A DNA stretch of 64,000 bases from Methylacidiphilales bacterium (GCA_021272315.1 JAJSLI010000121.1:20312-84311), one strand, 5' to 3'. Shown: positions 1 through 8,768, numbered from the stretch's first letter. The notes: a model not told the origin generated them from the letters alone. Program-made: numbers and translations.

Positions 1-1
1 C

Positions 2-2266
2 ATCTTCCAGGCCAACGAATCGCTCAGCGCGGCGCGCAAGGCTGAACTGGCGCAGGATTACCCCGAAGCGCGGAAAGATTATCTCTTTTGCGTTGAAGCC
101 TATGGTTCCATCTCCCGCGCCACCGTTGTCTATTCCAAGGCTGCCGAGGGTCTTACCCGCGTCGATTTTCAACTCTATGATGCCGCCCTGGCCCGGGGCG
201 ATACCAAACAGGCCAAGCAATTGATCGACGAAGTCGTGAAGTACAACCCGAACAACCAGCTGGCCAACCAGAAATTGCTGGCCATCAATCGCGCCCTGGC
301 CAATCCCAACGATACCTCGATCCTGGGCAACCCGGCCATCACGCCCGGCTTTGTCAGCCAGGTCAACCAGGTTCAGGAGCTATTCGCCTTGGCCGAGCAA
401 TATCGCCGGACGGGTCAATGGGACATGGAACAATCCACCCTGAAAAAAATCCTGGGCATTGATCCCTACAATATCGCCGCCACCAAGGCGCTCGAGCGGC
501 TCCAAGCTGATAAATACGACTATGCCGAGCACGCGCGCGTCGAAAACCGCGACCAGCGCCTCCGCGAGGTGGAGGAAAAATGGTTTGTGCCCATCAACAA
601 CAACGAAGCCGGCCAGAATTCTCAGGAAGGCCAGCCCGTTCTTGAGCGCGCGACCACCTTCAACCTCGACCAGAAGCTCAAGAGCATCAATCTCTCGCTC
701 GATTTTACCAATGCCACCATCGAGGAGGCCACCAACTTCCTGACCGTCAAAAGCAAGGATCTCGATCCCGATCATAAGGGCGTCAACTTCATCATCGATC
801 CCGACGCTTCCACTTCGGCCAAGCCGATCACCCTGACGCTCACCAACGTACCCATGGGCGAAGCGCTCCGCTATATTTGTCAGCTTGCCGGTGTCAAATT
901 CAAGGTCCAGGACTACGCGATCTCCATTGTTTCGTTCTCGAAAAATACCGATGAACTTATCAGCCGCACCTTCATCGTACCGCCCAACTTCGTCGCGCCG
1001 CCTCAGGAAGCGGCTGACACGAGTAGTGCCTTCGGCGCTGGCGGGGGCAGCCGTCCGCTACCCACCCCTACCGCTACGCCGGCAACGGGGGCTGCGGCCA
1101 ACGAGGACCCCGTCCTGACCGCCCTTAAGGCCAAGGGCTTGAGTTTTCCTCCGGGTGCCAGCGCTGTTTACACTCCCACCACCGGGCAATTGACCGTGGT
1201 CGACACCGCCGACCAGATGGAATTGCTCGAAGAGTTGGTCAATGCCGGTCAAGCCCCCACCCTGATGGTTCGCGTGGCCACCAAGTTTGTCGAAATCAAC
1301 CAGACCGATCTCAACGATCTCACCGTCAATATCTCAGCCAATACCGCAGTCAATCAAATATTTCACCATATTAAGGTTGGGACTCAATTCAACACGGCCC
1401 TGCCCGGCGCCTTGAATATTTCCCCGGACAGCATTGATGCCCTGATTACTCCGACGGCCACGACGTTCAACCAACTCACGGTCCACGGATTTGTCGGACC
1501 CTCCACTTTCGAGATGCTCATCACTGCTCTCGCCCAAAAGCGGAGTTTCGATCTTCTCACCGAGCCCGCCGTGCTGACCAAGAGCGGCGAAACGGGCACG
1601 ATGACGGCTGTTCGTATTTTCCCCTATCCCACCGCCTTCGATCCTCCGCAGTTGGTCCAGCCCACCACCACCTCTTCCACCTCGATCACCGTCGTCGCGT
1701 TTGCTCCGCCCACGATCATTCCCACGACTCCGACTGAATTCAAGCGCCGTAACATTGGAGAAACACTTACCGTCAAGCCCCAGATCGTTGCCGATAACAA
1801 GACCATCGACCTGTCCCTTGTCCCTGAAGTCACGGATTTCGAGGGATTCATCAACTATGGCAGCGCGATTTATGTCGCGAATCCCACGGATGAAGATGGG
1901 GATCTTTTCCCCGGCACAACCGCCTTCTCGCTCCTCACGCCTAACATTCTCCAACAGCCCGTCTTCAACGTCCGGCACATCAGCACCAAGGTGCTGATCC
2001 AGGACGGCGCGACCGTTGTCCTTGGCGGCTTGATCCGTGACGACGTCGAAACTGTCAATGACCGCGTCCCCTTCCTGGGCGACCTGCCGTTTATCGGGAG
2101 GCTTTTCCAGTCCAAGGCGGTACAGGATACCAAGAAAGACCTTCTCATCTTTGTCACGGCCAACATCTACCAAAACGACGGCGAACTCCTTAATCCGCCG
2201 GTAGAGGCCAACGCCGCGGATGTCCTCACGGGTCACACTATCGTAGCCCCCGTCGCCACACCTTAG
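2..2266 (+). CDS. Secretin (type II secretion / type IV pilus-like), 5'-truncated by window
   Basis: Visible C-terminal part of an outer-membrane secretin, the gated ring through which type II secretion substrates or pili leave the cell. The frame is open from base 2, so the real start lies before the window; 754 residues are seen. The first ~130 residues are helical and TPR-like. Around residues 235-320 there is an STN/N0-like domain, followed by a Gly/Pro/Thr-rich linker. From about residue 420 to 725 lies the secretin barrel domain, with the family signature VPFLGDLPFIGRLFQ near residue 690. Long secretins with helical N-termini are typical of the pilus-like cluster of Akkermansia (Amuc_1098); placing this protein in that group is inference. 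No pilus gene follows, so its partners should be upstream. Confidence 0.88.
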   Translation: MFQANESLSAARKAELAQDYPEARKDYLFCVEAYGSISRATVVYSKAAEGLTRVDFQLYDAALARGDTKQAKQLIDEVVKYNPNNQLANQKLLAINRALANPNDTSILGNPAITPGFVSQVNQVQELFALAEQYRRTGQWDMEQSTLKKILGIDPYNIAATKALERLQADKYDYAEHARVENRDQRLREVEEKWFVPINNNEAGQNSQEGQPVLERATTFNLDQKLKSINLSLDFTNATIEEATNFLTVKSKDLDPDHKGVNFIIDPDASTSAKPITLTLTNVPMGEALRYICQLAGVKFKVQDYAISIVSFSKNTDELISRTFIVPPNFVAPPQEAADTSSAFGAGGGSRPLPTPTATPATGAAANEDPVLTALKAKGLSFPPGASAVYTPTTGQLTVVDTADQMELLEELVNAGQAPTLMVRVATKFVEINQTDLNDLTVNISANTAVNQIFHHIKVGTQFNTALPGALNISPDSIDALITPTATTFNQLTVHGFVGPSTFEMLITALAQKRSFDLLTEPAVLTKSGETGTMTAVRIFPYPTAFDPPQLVQPTTTSSTSITVVAFAPPTIIPTTPTEFKRRNIGETLTVKPQIVADNKTIDLSLVPEVTDFEGFINYGSAIYVANPTDEDGDLFPGTTAFSLLTPNILQQPVFNVRHISTKVLIQDGATVVLGGLIRDDVETVNDRVPFLGDLPFIGRLFQSKAVQDTKKDLLIFVTANIYQNDGELLNPPVEANAADVLTGHTIVAPVATP

Positions 2267-2602
2267 CTTTTTCGAAAATACTGTAGCCGCTACGAGACCA
2301 TCGTCGTTTGAGGCCCAGAGGGCCGAAAAGAGATTAGCCGGTGGCGCCAGCCACCGGTTTGGCCCGCAAGGTCAACCGCCCCGGATGGGGCGGCGGATAA
2401 ATTTGCCTCTCAGAGATTCCGTCGCCCCTCCAGGGCGGGTTCTTTTGTTACGCTTTACCGGTGGTTGGCACCACCGGCTAATTTCCGTTGGCCCACCGGG
2501 CCAAAAGGCAGAAGGGCGGCTACGATATTTTTGAAAGCGCTATAGGGTCATCCTTCAACTTCATTTTGACTTTCAACCGGGTTGCGTAATGCTTATCAGC
2601 GT
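2267..2602. repeat. Composite palindromic repeat between secretin and small membrane gene
   Basis: This 336-bp gap holds no gene but a nested set of inverted repeats. Outer arms are the GGCCC-type palindromes at 2312-2324 and 2490-2502. Inside them 2333-2358 and 2457-2482 are inverted copies differing at two of 26 bases, and each is itself a palindrome. Two smaller hairpins lie in the middle: 2376-2393 (CCGCCCC/GGGGCGG) and 2423-2437 (CGCCC/GGGCG). GTAGCC at 2283 and GGCTAC at 2518-2523 sit at the two ends like REP heads. It could fold as a long branched RNA or act as a mobile repeat. Confidence 0.75.
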
Positions 2603-2983
2603 ATGGACATCATCGCCGCTGGCGGTCTACGAGGGGAGGAGATTTTTTTTCTACTCGTTACCGTTGCCGTTGCGGCAGGCGTGTCACTGACGATCTTTGC
2701 CGCCTGCTACCTTTGGTTTCGGCGGCAGCAGAGCCAACTTCAGAAAAAAAAGTTCAATGACCTGGTTGGGAATGAACATAATCCCGACTGCTTCTTTCTT
2801 ACCGGACGCGATGCCGCTCTTCACGGCGAACTCGTCGCCCAGTTCAAAGTCAACCGCGGCAAACAGGTTGTTTCCCTTTTGGAATCGGACGGCAAACGCT
2901 TCCTCCATGTCGAGGGCAAGCTGTCCGCTCCCGAGCGGGCCAAGATGGTCCGCTACCTCAAGTCCGAAGGTTTTATGAGTTAG
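2603..2983 (+). CDS. Small single-pass membrane protein, unknown function
   Basis: A 126-residue protein that I do not recognise. Residues 12-37 form one strong hydrophobic segment followed by a basic stretch (RRQQ...KKK), giving an N-out/C-in anchor by the positive-inside rule. The remaining ~85 residues are soluble, mixed alpha/beta and rather basic. I chose the ATG at 2603 because the hydrophobic segment begins soon after it; a TTG 21 bp upstream is also in frame. It follows the secretin by 336 bp filled with repeats, so co-transcription is doubtful. It converges with the HAD gene. Confidence 0.6.
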   Translation: MDIIAAGGLRGEEIFFLLVTVAVAAGVSLTIFAACYLWFRRQQSQLQKKKFNDLVGNEHNPDCFFLTGRDAALHGELVAQFKVNRGKQVVSLLESDGKRFLHVEGKLSAPERAKMVRYLKSEGFMS

Positions 2984-3015
2984 AGCCTTCGGTTGAGAGA
3001 AATGTTTCCAAGGAC

Positions 3016-3678
3016 TCAATACTTCGCAGCCGCGCGGAGGTCTGAGCGGTAGGGCCGTACGTCGATCCAAGTCATGCCGGCGGCCTGGGCGGCGAGAAAT
3101 CCAGGTTCGGCGTCCTCGAAGACGAGACAGTGCTTCGGATCGACCGCAAGCAACTTGGCCGCGCGCAGGAAAAGTTCCGGGCTTGGTTTGCCCTGGGCGA
3201 CCTGGTCGGAACCGATGACGAACTTCACGATTTCGCCGGGACCATAGTCGATGCCGAGGTGACGGAGAGTCTGGCAGACGATTTCAGTTTGGCCGCCCGA
3301 GGCAACGGCAACTTTCGCCTTGGACCCGAGGTGGCGCAGGACATCGATGACTTCCCGGACCGGCCCGATCCGGGGGAGCATTTCCAGGAAGAGCATCTCC
3401 TTGTCGTGGGCGGTTTGTTCGGGCGGAAGGTGGTAACCGAAGTCGTGGTTAAGCCGTTCGACAATCTGGCGCGCGGGCATTCCGCCAAAGCGGTAAAATA
3501 TTTCCTCGGTGAAGTCGGAGGGGCGTCCGAGTTTTTCGAGCAGCGATTTGCTCCAGGCCAGGTAGTGCAGGGGCATGCTGTCGGCAAGGGTGCCGTCGCA
3601 GTCGAAGATGAAGCCGTCGCAGGCGGCGCGATCCACGACGGAAATGAGGGATGGGGCAGAGTTGGGTGACGCGATCAT
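3016..3678 (-). CDS. HAD-superfamily phosphatase, beta-phosphoglucomutase-like
   Basis: A 220-residue haloacid dehalogenase-type hydrolase. Motif I is FDCDGTLADS near residue 25, with the nucleophile Asp and the general acid Asp two positions later. An inserted four-helix cap follows, as in the phosphatase/phosphoglucomutase (CbbY/YqaB) group. Motif II lies around VAVASGG, and motif III/IV around GKPSPELF and VFEDAEPGF. Length fits the family. It would act on a small phosphorylated metabolite in the cytosol; the substrate cannot be read from sequence. It is the last gene after moeZ, clpS and DUF2017 on this strand, with a 78-bp gap, so it may be read with them. Confidence 0.85.
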   Translation of the reverse strand: MIASPNSAPSLISVVDRAACDGFIFDCDGTLADSMPLHYLAWSKSLLEKLGRPSDFTEEIFYRFGGMPARQIVERLNHDFGYHLPPEQTAHDKEMLFLEMLPRIGPVREVIDVLRHLGSKAKVAVASGGQTEIVCQTLRHLGIDYGPGEIVKFVIGSDQVAQGKPSPELFLRAAKLLAVDPKHCLVFEDAEPGFLAAQAAGMTWIDVRPYRSDLRAAAKY

Positions 3679-3756
3679 GAATTTTAAAATTGAGGCAATG
3701 CGATTCTAACTCCGCCACGCTCGGCTGCCACCGTTATTAAAGGATAAGCTCTTAAG

Positions 3757-4302
3757 TCACGGATGATGGAATTGGGGGCCGATGATGGCGAAGATGAAAC
3801 GACCAAGAAAATAAATTTCGAATATGGCGGCGCGGCGGTCCTCATTTTCAATCTGGCTTGGATCGGCGTCCATGTCGGATTCGCTGATGCCGTGATCGAG
3901 GGCGACGAGGAGGCGGCGGTCATTGATCATGGCGAGAAATTCGTCGCGCTCGGCGGAACTGATCTCAATAATCCAGGGATCGCGATCCTTGGCGGCTTTA
4001 AATTCGCGGACCCAATTTTCGGCGAGAGCGAGGCGTTCGGAGCGCAGATCCATGCGCGTGTCGGCGAGGATCTCCTCGGCGGACTGAAGTTCGCGCGGCT
4101 CGGGCCCGGTGTCGGGTGGCATCATTGTGCCGGGCGGCAGGCTGCCCTTGCCGAGCCAGTAGTCGCGCTGTGTGGGAGGGAGCTGCGCAACGTCTTGCCG
4201 GTAATGGACGGCGAGTTGCGCCAAGACGTTGACGATGAAATAGGCCTCGGGCTCGGTAAAGCTGAGTCGCCAGCGGTCGGATTCGAGGGCCTTGCAGATC
4301 AT
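3757..4302 (-). CDS. DUF2017 family protein, ClpS-linked
   Basis: A 181-residue soluble protein matching the general build of DUF2017: helical, with conserved acidic stretches, and a gene directly behind clpS, the arrangement known from actinobacteria. No catalytic motif is evident and its biochemical role is unknown; a link to N-degron turnover is inferred only from the constant pairing with clpS. Its ATG overlaps the clpS stop codon by four bases (ATGA, 4299-4302), so translation is probably coupled. The assignment rests on context plus overall similarity that I recall, so it should be confirmed by a profile search. Confidence 0.65.
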   Translation of the reverse strand: MICKALESDRWRLSFTEPEAYFIVNVLAQLAVHYRQDVAQLPPTQRDYWLGKGSLPPGTMMPPDTGPEPRELQSAEEILADTRMDLRSERLALAENWVREFKAAKDRDPWIIEISSAERDEFLAMINDRRLLVALDHGISESDMDADPSQIENEDRRAAIFEIYFLGRFIFAIIGPQFHHP

Positions 4303-4691
4303 TGCTGCTCCATGGTCGTATTTAAACCGAATCCGCGCAAGCGGTGGACGAGAAGTTCCGATTTCTCGCGCGTTTCCTGGGCGACGACGCTTTTGCCTTT
4401 ATGGTGGACTTCCCACATATGCCGCGTGGCGTCCTGCTCATTCATTTTCAGGACGGTCTTGAAGACGTAGACCACATATTCCATGAGATTGACGGGATCG
4501 TTCCAGACGATGACGGTCCAACCGCGCTCAAAGGCCTCCTTGAGTCTTTCGTCGACGTCGATGTCCGGGCTGGTCTCCGTGCCCGGCTGGGCCGCGAGAA
4601 CGACTTGCGTGCGGCGGTCCCGCAATGGCGGGATCGCCACGGCATCGTCAGTACCGCGGGGTGTTGGGATCAATATCTTCGCTCCAGGCAT
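4299..4691 (-). CDS. clpS: ATP-dependent Clp protease adaptor ClpS
   Basis: ClpS binds proteins with destabilising N-terminal residues and hands them to the ClpA/ClpC-ClpP protease. The core domain spans roughly residues 50-125 of 130. It carries the N-degron pocket signature WNDPVNLMEYV (Asn-Asp pair plus gating Met) and the VHHKG motif with the pocket His. The ~45-residue N-terminal extension is longer than in E. coli. I chose the ATG at 4691 because AGGTGG lies just upstream; a GTG at 4700 would remove that site. The first 44 bases overlap the 3' end of the moeZ-like gene, which suggests translational coupling. No clpA/clpC is seen here. Confidence 0.9.
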   Translation of the reverse strand: MPGAKILIPTPRGTDDAVAIPPLRDRRTQVVLAAQPGTETSPDIDVDERLKEAFERGWTVIVWNDPVNLMEYVVYVFKTVLKMNEQDATRHMWEVHHKGKSVVAQETREKSELLVHRLRGFGLNTTMEQQ

Positions 4692-5835
4692 CGATTCCAC
4701 CTGCTACATTTTTGATTTTTCGGAATCCGGCGTCGTGAAGCAATTTCCACGCCTTGGCGCTGCGGGCTCCGTCTTTACAATAAAGCCAGATTTCGCGGGC
4801 GCTATCGAGTTCGTGCATCCGCTGGCTGAATTCGGCCAGGGAAATGAGGCGCGAACCGGGAATCTGAGCGATTTTGGCCTCGAAGGGTTCGCGAATGTCA
4901 AGAAGGTCGATTTCAGAGGGTATTTTGCCAGCATCGAGCGCCGCTTTGACCTCTTCAACGTCGATCTCATCGAGGTGAACGGCCTTTTTCTGCGCCGGGG
5001 CGACGCCACAGAAGAATTCGTAGTCGATGAGTTCCTTGATCGTGGCCTTGGGACCGCAGAGCGGGCATGCGGGGTCCTTGCGAAGCCTCATCTCGCGGAA
5101 CTTCATCTTCAGCGCGTCAAAAAGAAGCAGCCGTCCGATAAGCGGATCGCCTTGGCCGATGATGAGCTTGACCGCTTCGGTCGCCTGGATGGTGCCGATA
5201 ACGCCGGGCAATACGCCCAGGACGCCGCCTTCAGCGCAGCTCGGGACGGTGCCCGGCTCGGGGGGCTCGGGATGAAGGCAGCGGTAACAGGGACCGCGCG
5301 AGGCCCAGAAAACGGTGGCTTGGCCCTCGAAACGGAAGATGGAGCCGTAAACGTTCGGCTTGTCCAGCAGCGCGCAGGCGTCGTTGACCAGATAGCGGGT
5401 GGGGAAGTTATCGGTGCCGTCGATGACGATGTCGTAATCGCGCAGGAGGTCGAGCGCGTTGTCGGAGCGTAGCGAGGTGTCGTAGGTCTTGATGTCGATG
5501 ACGGGATTGATCTCCTGCATCATCTCGACCGCCGACCGGGTCTTGAGCTTTCCGACGTTGCCGGTTTTGTGAATAATCTGACGGTGGAGGTTGGAGAGAT
5601 CGACGGTGTCGAAATCGACCACGCCGATGTGGCCGACGCCGGCTGCGGCGAGATAGGCCAGGATGGGCGCGCCGAGGCCGCCCGTGCCGACGACGATGAC
5701 GCGGGCCGCCTTGAGCTTCTGCTGACCTTCCAGCGTCACCTCCGGCATGATGAGATGGCGCCCGTAACGGCGGATCTCGTCATTGGTGAAGGACATGCCC
5801 GGGAAGGCCTTGGCGATGCGGGGGATGAAACTCAT
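4648..5835 (-). CDS. moeZ: MoeB/MoeZ-type E1-like adenylyltransferase with C-terminal rhodanese domain
   Basis: Adenylates the C-terminus of a ubiquitin-like sulfur carrier (MoaD, ThiS or CysO type) and then passes sulfur to it as thiocarboxylate. The N-terminal ~265 residues are the E1 domain: GTGGLG nucleotide loop, NLHRQ motif, zinc-binding CYRC and CPLC pairs, and the conserved PSCAEGG cysteine. Residues ~285-395 are a rhodanese domain with active-site loop CKDGAR, which has Cys and Arg intact. At 395 residues it has the length of MoeZ/MOCS3-like fusions. No molybdopterin synthase gene is adjacent. It leads the clpS-DUF2017 unit, a context that recalls the mycobacterial CysO system more than molybdenum cofactor synthesis. 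Confidence 0.9.
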   Translation of the reverse strand: MSFIPRIAKAFPGMSFTNDEIRRYGRHLIMPEVTLEGQQKLKAARVIVVGTGGLGAPILAYLAAAGVGHIGVVDFDTVDLSNLHRQIIHKTGNVGKLKTRSAVEMMQEINPVIDIKTYDTSLRSDNALDLLRDYDIVIDGTDNFPTRYLVNDACALLDKPNVYGSIFRFEGQATVFWASRGPCYRCLHPEPPEPGTVPSCAEGGVLGVLPGVIGTIQATEAVKLIIGQGDPLIGRLLLFDALKMKFREMRLRKDPACPLCGPKATIKELIDYEFFCGVAPAQKKAVHLDEIDVEEVKAALDAGKIPSEIDLLDIREPFEAKIAQIPGSRLISLAEFSQRMHELDSAREIWLYCKDGARSAKAWKLLHDAGFRKIKNVAGGIDAWSEDIDPNTPRY

Positions 5836-5910
5836 AAAGTGAAGCCTGTTAATTTATCGCGGTTTGGCCTTGGATAAATAAAAATCGGCTAAACACTAGA
5901 ATACAGGGAT

Positions 5911-7032
5911 ATGTCGCAACGCAAGGTCGAGTTTATTTGGGTCAACACGCCGCAGGCGCTCGACTTTTTTGTCACGAGCCTGCGCGGTTACTTTCCTCTT
6001 GCTCTCGATACTGAGGCCGACAGCCTGCACCACTACCGCGAGAGTGTCTGCCTCATCCAGGTGACGCATGCGGAGCAGCATTTCCTCATTGACCCGCTTC
6101 ACCCTTTTTCGCTCGACGAACTCTGGCCGCCGACCAGCCGCCACACTTGGATCCTGCACGGGGCCGACTTCGACCTGCGGATGCTGCGCCGGGCGGGCGC
6201 GCCGGAGCCGCAGGCGGTCTTCGACACGATGCTGGCGGCGCAGCTCGTCGGGCTGCGGGCCTTCGGTTACGGGGCGCTGGTGGAGCAGTTTTGCGGGATC
6301 ACGCTCGACAAAAAGAGCCAGAAAGCCGACTGGTCGCAGCGGCCCCTATCGCCGGCGATGATCGACTACGCGGTGCAGGACACCCAGTACCTGGAGCCGA
6401 TTGCGGAAGCGCTCGGACGCCAACTCGACGACAAGAGGCGGCGCGAGTGGCACGAGCAATCCTGCGCACGAGTGGTTGCGTCAAGCCGGATCGCACGCGA
6501 GGATGATCCCGAGAATGCCTGGCGGATCAGCGGCTCGTCGCTGCTCTCACCACCGGCGCAGGCGATCGTAAAGGAACTGTGGCACTGGCGCGAGAAGGAG
6601 GCCGAGACGGTCGATTTGCCGGTGTTCAAGGTGCTGCACAACGAACTGCTCCTCGATCTGGCCGTTTGGTGTGCGGAAAATCCACGCGTGCCGCCGATGG
6701 GCGCTCCCTGCTGGCCGAGGCGCAGTTCGCCGCCGCGCTCGGAACGGCTGGTCGAGGCGATTGAGCGGGGACGCGCCGCACCGCCGATTCCGCGCCCGCC
6801 GCGTCCTGAACGCCCGCCGCGCGACATTGCCGCCGAGCAGCGGATGGAGAAGCTTCGGGCCCATCGAGACAAAGTGGCCGTCGAACTGGGGCTCGATCCG
6901 ACGGTGATCGCGGCGAAATCGGTGCTTCAGGATGTCGCGCGAAAACCGGAAACGGCGGCAGAGACGCTCATTGCGGATAGCCGCTGGTGCCCGTGGCAGT
7001 GGGAATTGATCAAGCCTGCCCTGAACGGGTAA
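5911..7032 (+). CDS. rnd: Ribonuclease D
   Basis: 3'-to-5' exoribonuclease of the DEDDy class that trims tRNA and other stable RNA precursors. The exonuclease domain covers residues ~8-180: Exo I Asp-x-Glu in LDTEAD, Exo II Asp in HGADFDLRML, Exo III Tyr...Asp in YAVQDTQYL. An HRDC domain follows at about 210-285 and a second helical, Pro/Arg-rich region closes the 373-residue protein, as in E. coli RNase D. The start at 5911 is the only sensible Met before the domain. It is divergent from the moeZ operon with a 75-bp shared upstream region. Confidence 0.92.
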   Translation: MSQRKVEFIWVNTPQALDFFVTSLRGYFPLALDTEADSLHHYRESVCLIQVTHAEQHFLIDPLHPFSLDELWPPTSRHTWILHGADFDLRMLRRAGAPEPQAVFDTMLAAQLVGLRAFGYGALVEQFCGITLDKKSQKADWSQRPLSPAMIDYAVQDTQYLEPIAEALGRQLDDKRRREWHEQSCARVVASSRIAREDDPENAWRISGSSLLSPPAQAIVKELWHWREKEAETVDLPVFKVLHNELLLDLAVWCAENPRVPPMGAPCWPRRSSPPRSERLVEAIERGRAAPPIPRPPRPERPPRDIAAEQRMEKLRAHRDKVAVELGLDPTVIAAKSVLQDVARKPETAAETLIADSRWCPWQWELIKPALNG

Positions 7033-7038
7033 CCAGTC

Positions 7039-7227
7039 TTACTTTTTCCGCGAGGTCGCGTTGCCGGCAAACTTACGGAGCTTGCCGCGCAAGGGGAAGC
7101 CGACCATGCGCCAGACCGGGTTAGGCAGTTTTTCGAGGTCGGCGCCCACTTTCGCGCGGCGGTCAAACACCTGAGCGCGGCCCTCGTAACGTACCCGACT
7201 TTTTAACGAAATCATCCGGCTACTCAT
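7039..7227 (-). CDS. Small basic protein, unknown
   Basis: A possible 62-residue protein rich in Arg and Lys (pI clearly basic), without a recognised domain. The ATG at 7227 is favoured because AAAGGTG lies seven bases upstream; an in-frame GTG at 7236 would overlap that site. It lies only six bases from the end of rnd in convergent orientation. Coding status is supported by the ribosome-binding site and by a full open frame in an otherwise gene-free gap, but is not certain. Confidence 0.45.
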   Translation of the reverse strand: MSSRMISLKSRVRYEGRAQVFDRRAKVGADLEKLPNPVWRMVGFPLRGKLRKFAGNATSRKK

Positions 7228-7308
7228 AAACGACACCTTTAATTAAGCGCAACGCCAACGCGTTGCAAATGAGATCGTTTCGACTATAACCCATTGTCGC
7301 TGTAAAAA

Positions 7309-7542
7309 TTACAGCAACTCGCTTGGTGGTATGGAATTGGGCAGGCGCTTGCCTAAAATCTCTGCCTGCGAAATTACTCGCCGCGCATCAGCGTCAAAAC
7401 GGTATCCGTGGCAGTTTGGACACGTTACCGCGTTTCGCACCACGATAGATTCACATCCCTCGCAGACCTTATAGAGTCCGGGTTGCCGGGCGATTTGCGC
7501 CGCTCGTTCCGCGCGCGCCGCCAGAGATTCGTTGTCCGTCAT
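7309..7542 (-). CDS. Small zinc-ribbon protein
   Basis: A 77-residue protein with one zinc ribbon in the middle: CEGC at about residue 28 and CPNC at about residue 41, both inside a short beta-rich stretch (VVRNAVTCPNCHGYRF). The flanks are helical and Ala-rich. Such small proteins usually bind nucleic acid or act as accessory factors, but no specific role can be given. It lies 60 bases downstream of the TonB-like gene on the same strand and may share its transcript. Confidence 0.6.
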   Translation of the reverse strand: MTDNESLAARAERAAQIARQPGLYKVCEGCESIVVRNAVTCPNCHGYRFDADARRVISQAEILGKRLPNSIPPSELL

Positions 7543-7602
7543 GGTTGTGCCGATTTAGCCGCTCAATCGGTCGCTTTGTCGAGGAATCTGTGCGGCATTT
7601 TA

Positions 7603-8691
7603 TCAATGCCCGTAAATGCTGAACGTGAAATCGTCGGTGAAGCTGTCGGTGCCCAGTTCCTTGAGGAGCGCCGGGCTGAATGGTGGAAGGGGGGCCGCTT
7701 CGGTGATCGAATTCCGGCTGATCGAAAGCAGCAACTCCATGGTGCCGCTGCCACCGTCGAGCACCTTCGTGGTCACTGTTCCATCCGCAAAGACCGTGTA
7801 TTGGATGCGTACACTGCCGACCGGCAGCACTTGGAGTTGATTATCAACTTTCGGGTACCAGCGCGAACCCACTGCGCGGTAGACAATGGCCTTGTATTTG
7901 CCCAACTCCGTCGCCATCGCATCGGGCGAAGCGTTGCCTGTGAGCCCCACCCGGCCCTGCACATCGGCCGGTACCTGCTGCATCAGCGGGGGAGGCACCG
8001 CCGTCTGGCTCGCGGTTTGCGCTGTTTGCGGCGACAGGGTCGGCGCGTTGATGGCGGGGAGCTCCGGCAAGCCATTTGGATCATACTGCACCGGTTTGGG
8101 TTGCGGCGGTGCCTTGGACGGGGTGGGTGGCGGCTTCTGCGCGGTCGACGGGTTCGGTGTGGGCGGGTTTTGCTGGGGCTTGACCTGCTGCGGCTTCGGT
8201 TGCGGCGGATTCGGCTGCGGTTTTTGTTGCTGTTCCCGCTTGGGCGTCGGCGGCGCCGTGGCGGGTTGCGGCTTTTGCGTCGAAGGGCTGTTCGGGGATT
8301 GTTCGAGACTGTCCGCATGCACGTTCTTGCTTGTGACATCGGGCATGATCGAGTTGGGATTGCGTGAGGTCTGGCTGCGCGAAGTCAGGTTCGTGTTGTT
8401 GTCCGATATGATCGGGACGTTCTTGGGTTGCACGTTCTGCTGGGGCTGCGTCGGCATAAACTGGGCTTTGGGCGGCTGGGCCGGAGGTGGTGGCAGCAGG
8501 GTAAGGCTCACCTCGGGGTTTTGCGGAGTCACCAGATTCAGCTTGGCGGGCGGCAAGTAGATCGACACCAGCAGGATGCCCAGCACGAGAAGGGCGTGGA
8601 CGAGAAGCGAGGCCAGGACAAAAATCAAGACCCACGTCGTGGTCGTCTGGTCCGGGTCCCGGTAGGGCATCTGTGTGGCATGCGGCATCAT
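7603..8691 (-). CDS. TonB-like energy-transducer / periplasm-spanning protein
   Basis: About 362 residues from the ATG at 8691. A short cytosolic N-terminus is followed by one membrane anchor (residues ~19-44, WVLIFVLASLLVHALLVLG). A very long Pro/Gln/Lys-rich region then reaches across the periplasm, with many PQPKP-type repeats. The last ~90 residues form a compact alpha/beta domain (YTVFADGTVTTKVL, ending in FTFSIYGH) like the C-terminal domain of TonB/TolA proteins. This build fits energy transfer from an inner-membrane ExbBD-type motor to the outer membrane. No exbB/exbD is beside it. Codons upstream of 8691 are open but lie before the hydrophobic segment, across the start of the divergent symporter gene. 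Confidence 0.75.
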   Translation of the reverse strand: MMPHATQMPYRDPDQTTTTWVLIFVLASLLVHALLVLGILLVSIYLPPAKLNLVTPQNPEVSLTLLPPPPAQPPKAQFMPTQPQQNVQPKNVPIISDNNTNLTSRSQTSRNPNSIMPDVTSKNVHADSLEQSPNSPSTQKPQPATAPPTPKREQQQKPQPNPPQPKPQQVKPQQNPPTPNPSTAQKPPPTPSKAPPQPKPVQYDPNGLPELPAINAPTLSPQTAQTASQTAVPPPLMQQVPADVQGRVGLTGNASPDAMATELGKYKAIVYRAVGSRWYPKVDNQLQVLPVGSVRIQYTVFADGTVTTKVLDGGSGTMELLLSISRNSITEAAPLPPFSPALLKELGTDSFTDDFTFSIYGH

Positions 8692-8768
8692 GCGCACTAT
8701 AGCAAAACATCGTGAAAAAACCGGAAATCCTTTTGCTCTTGGCGCATTACCGTTTATTAACTTTGGAG

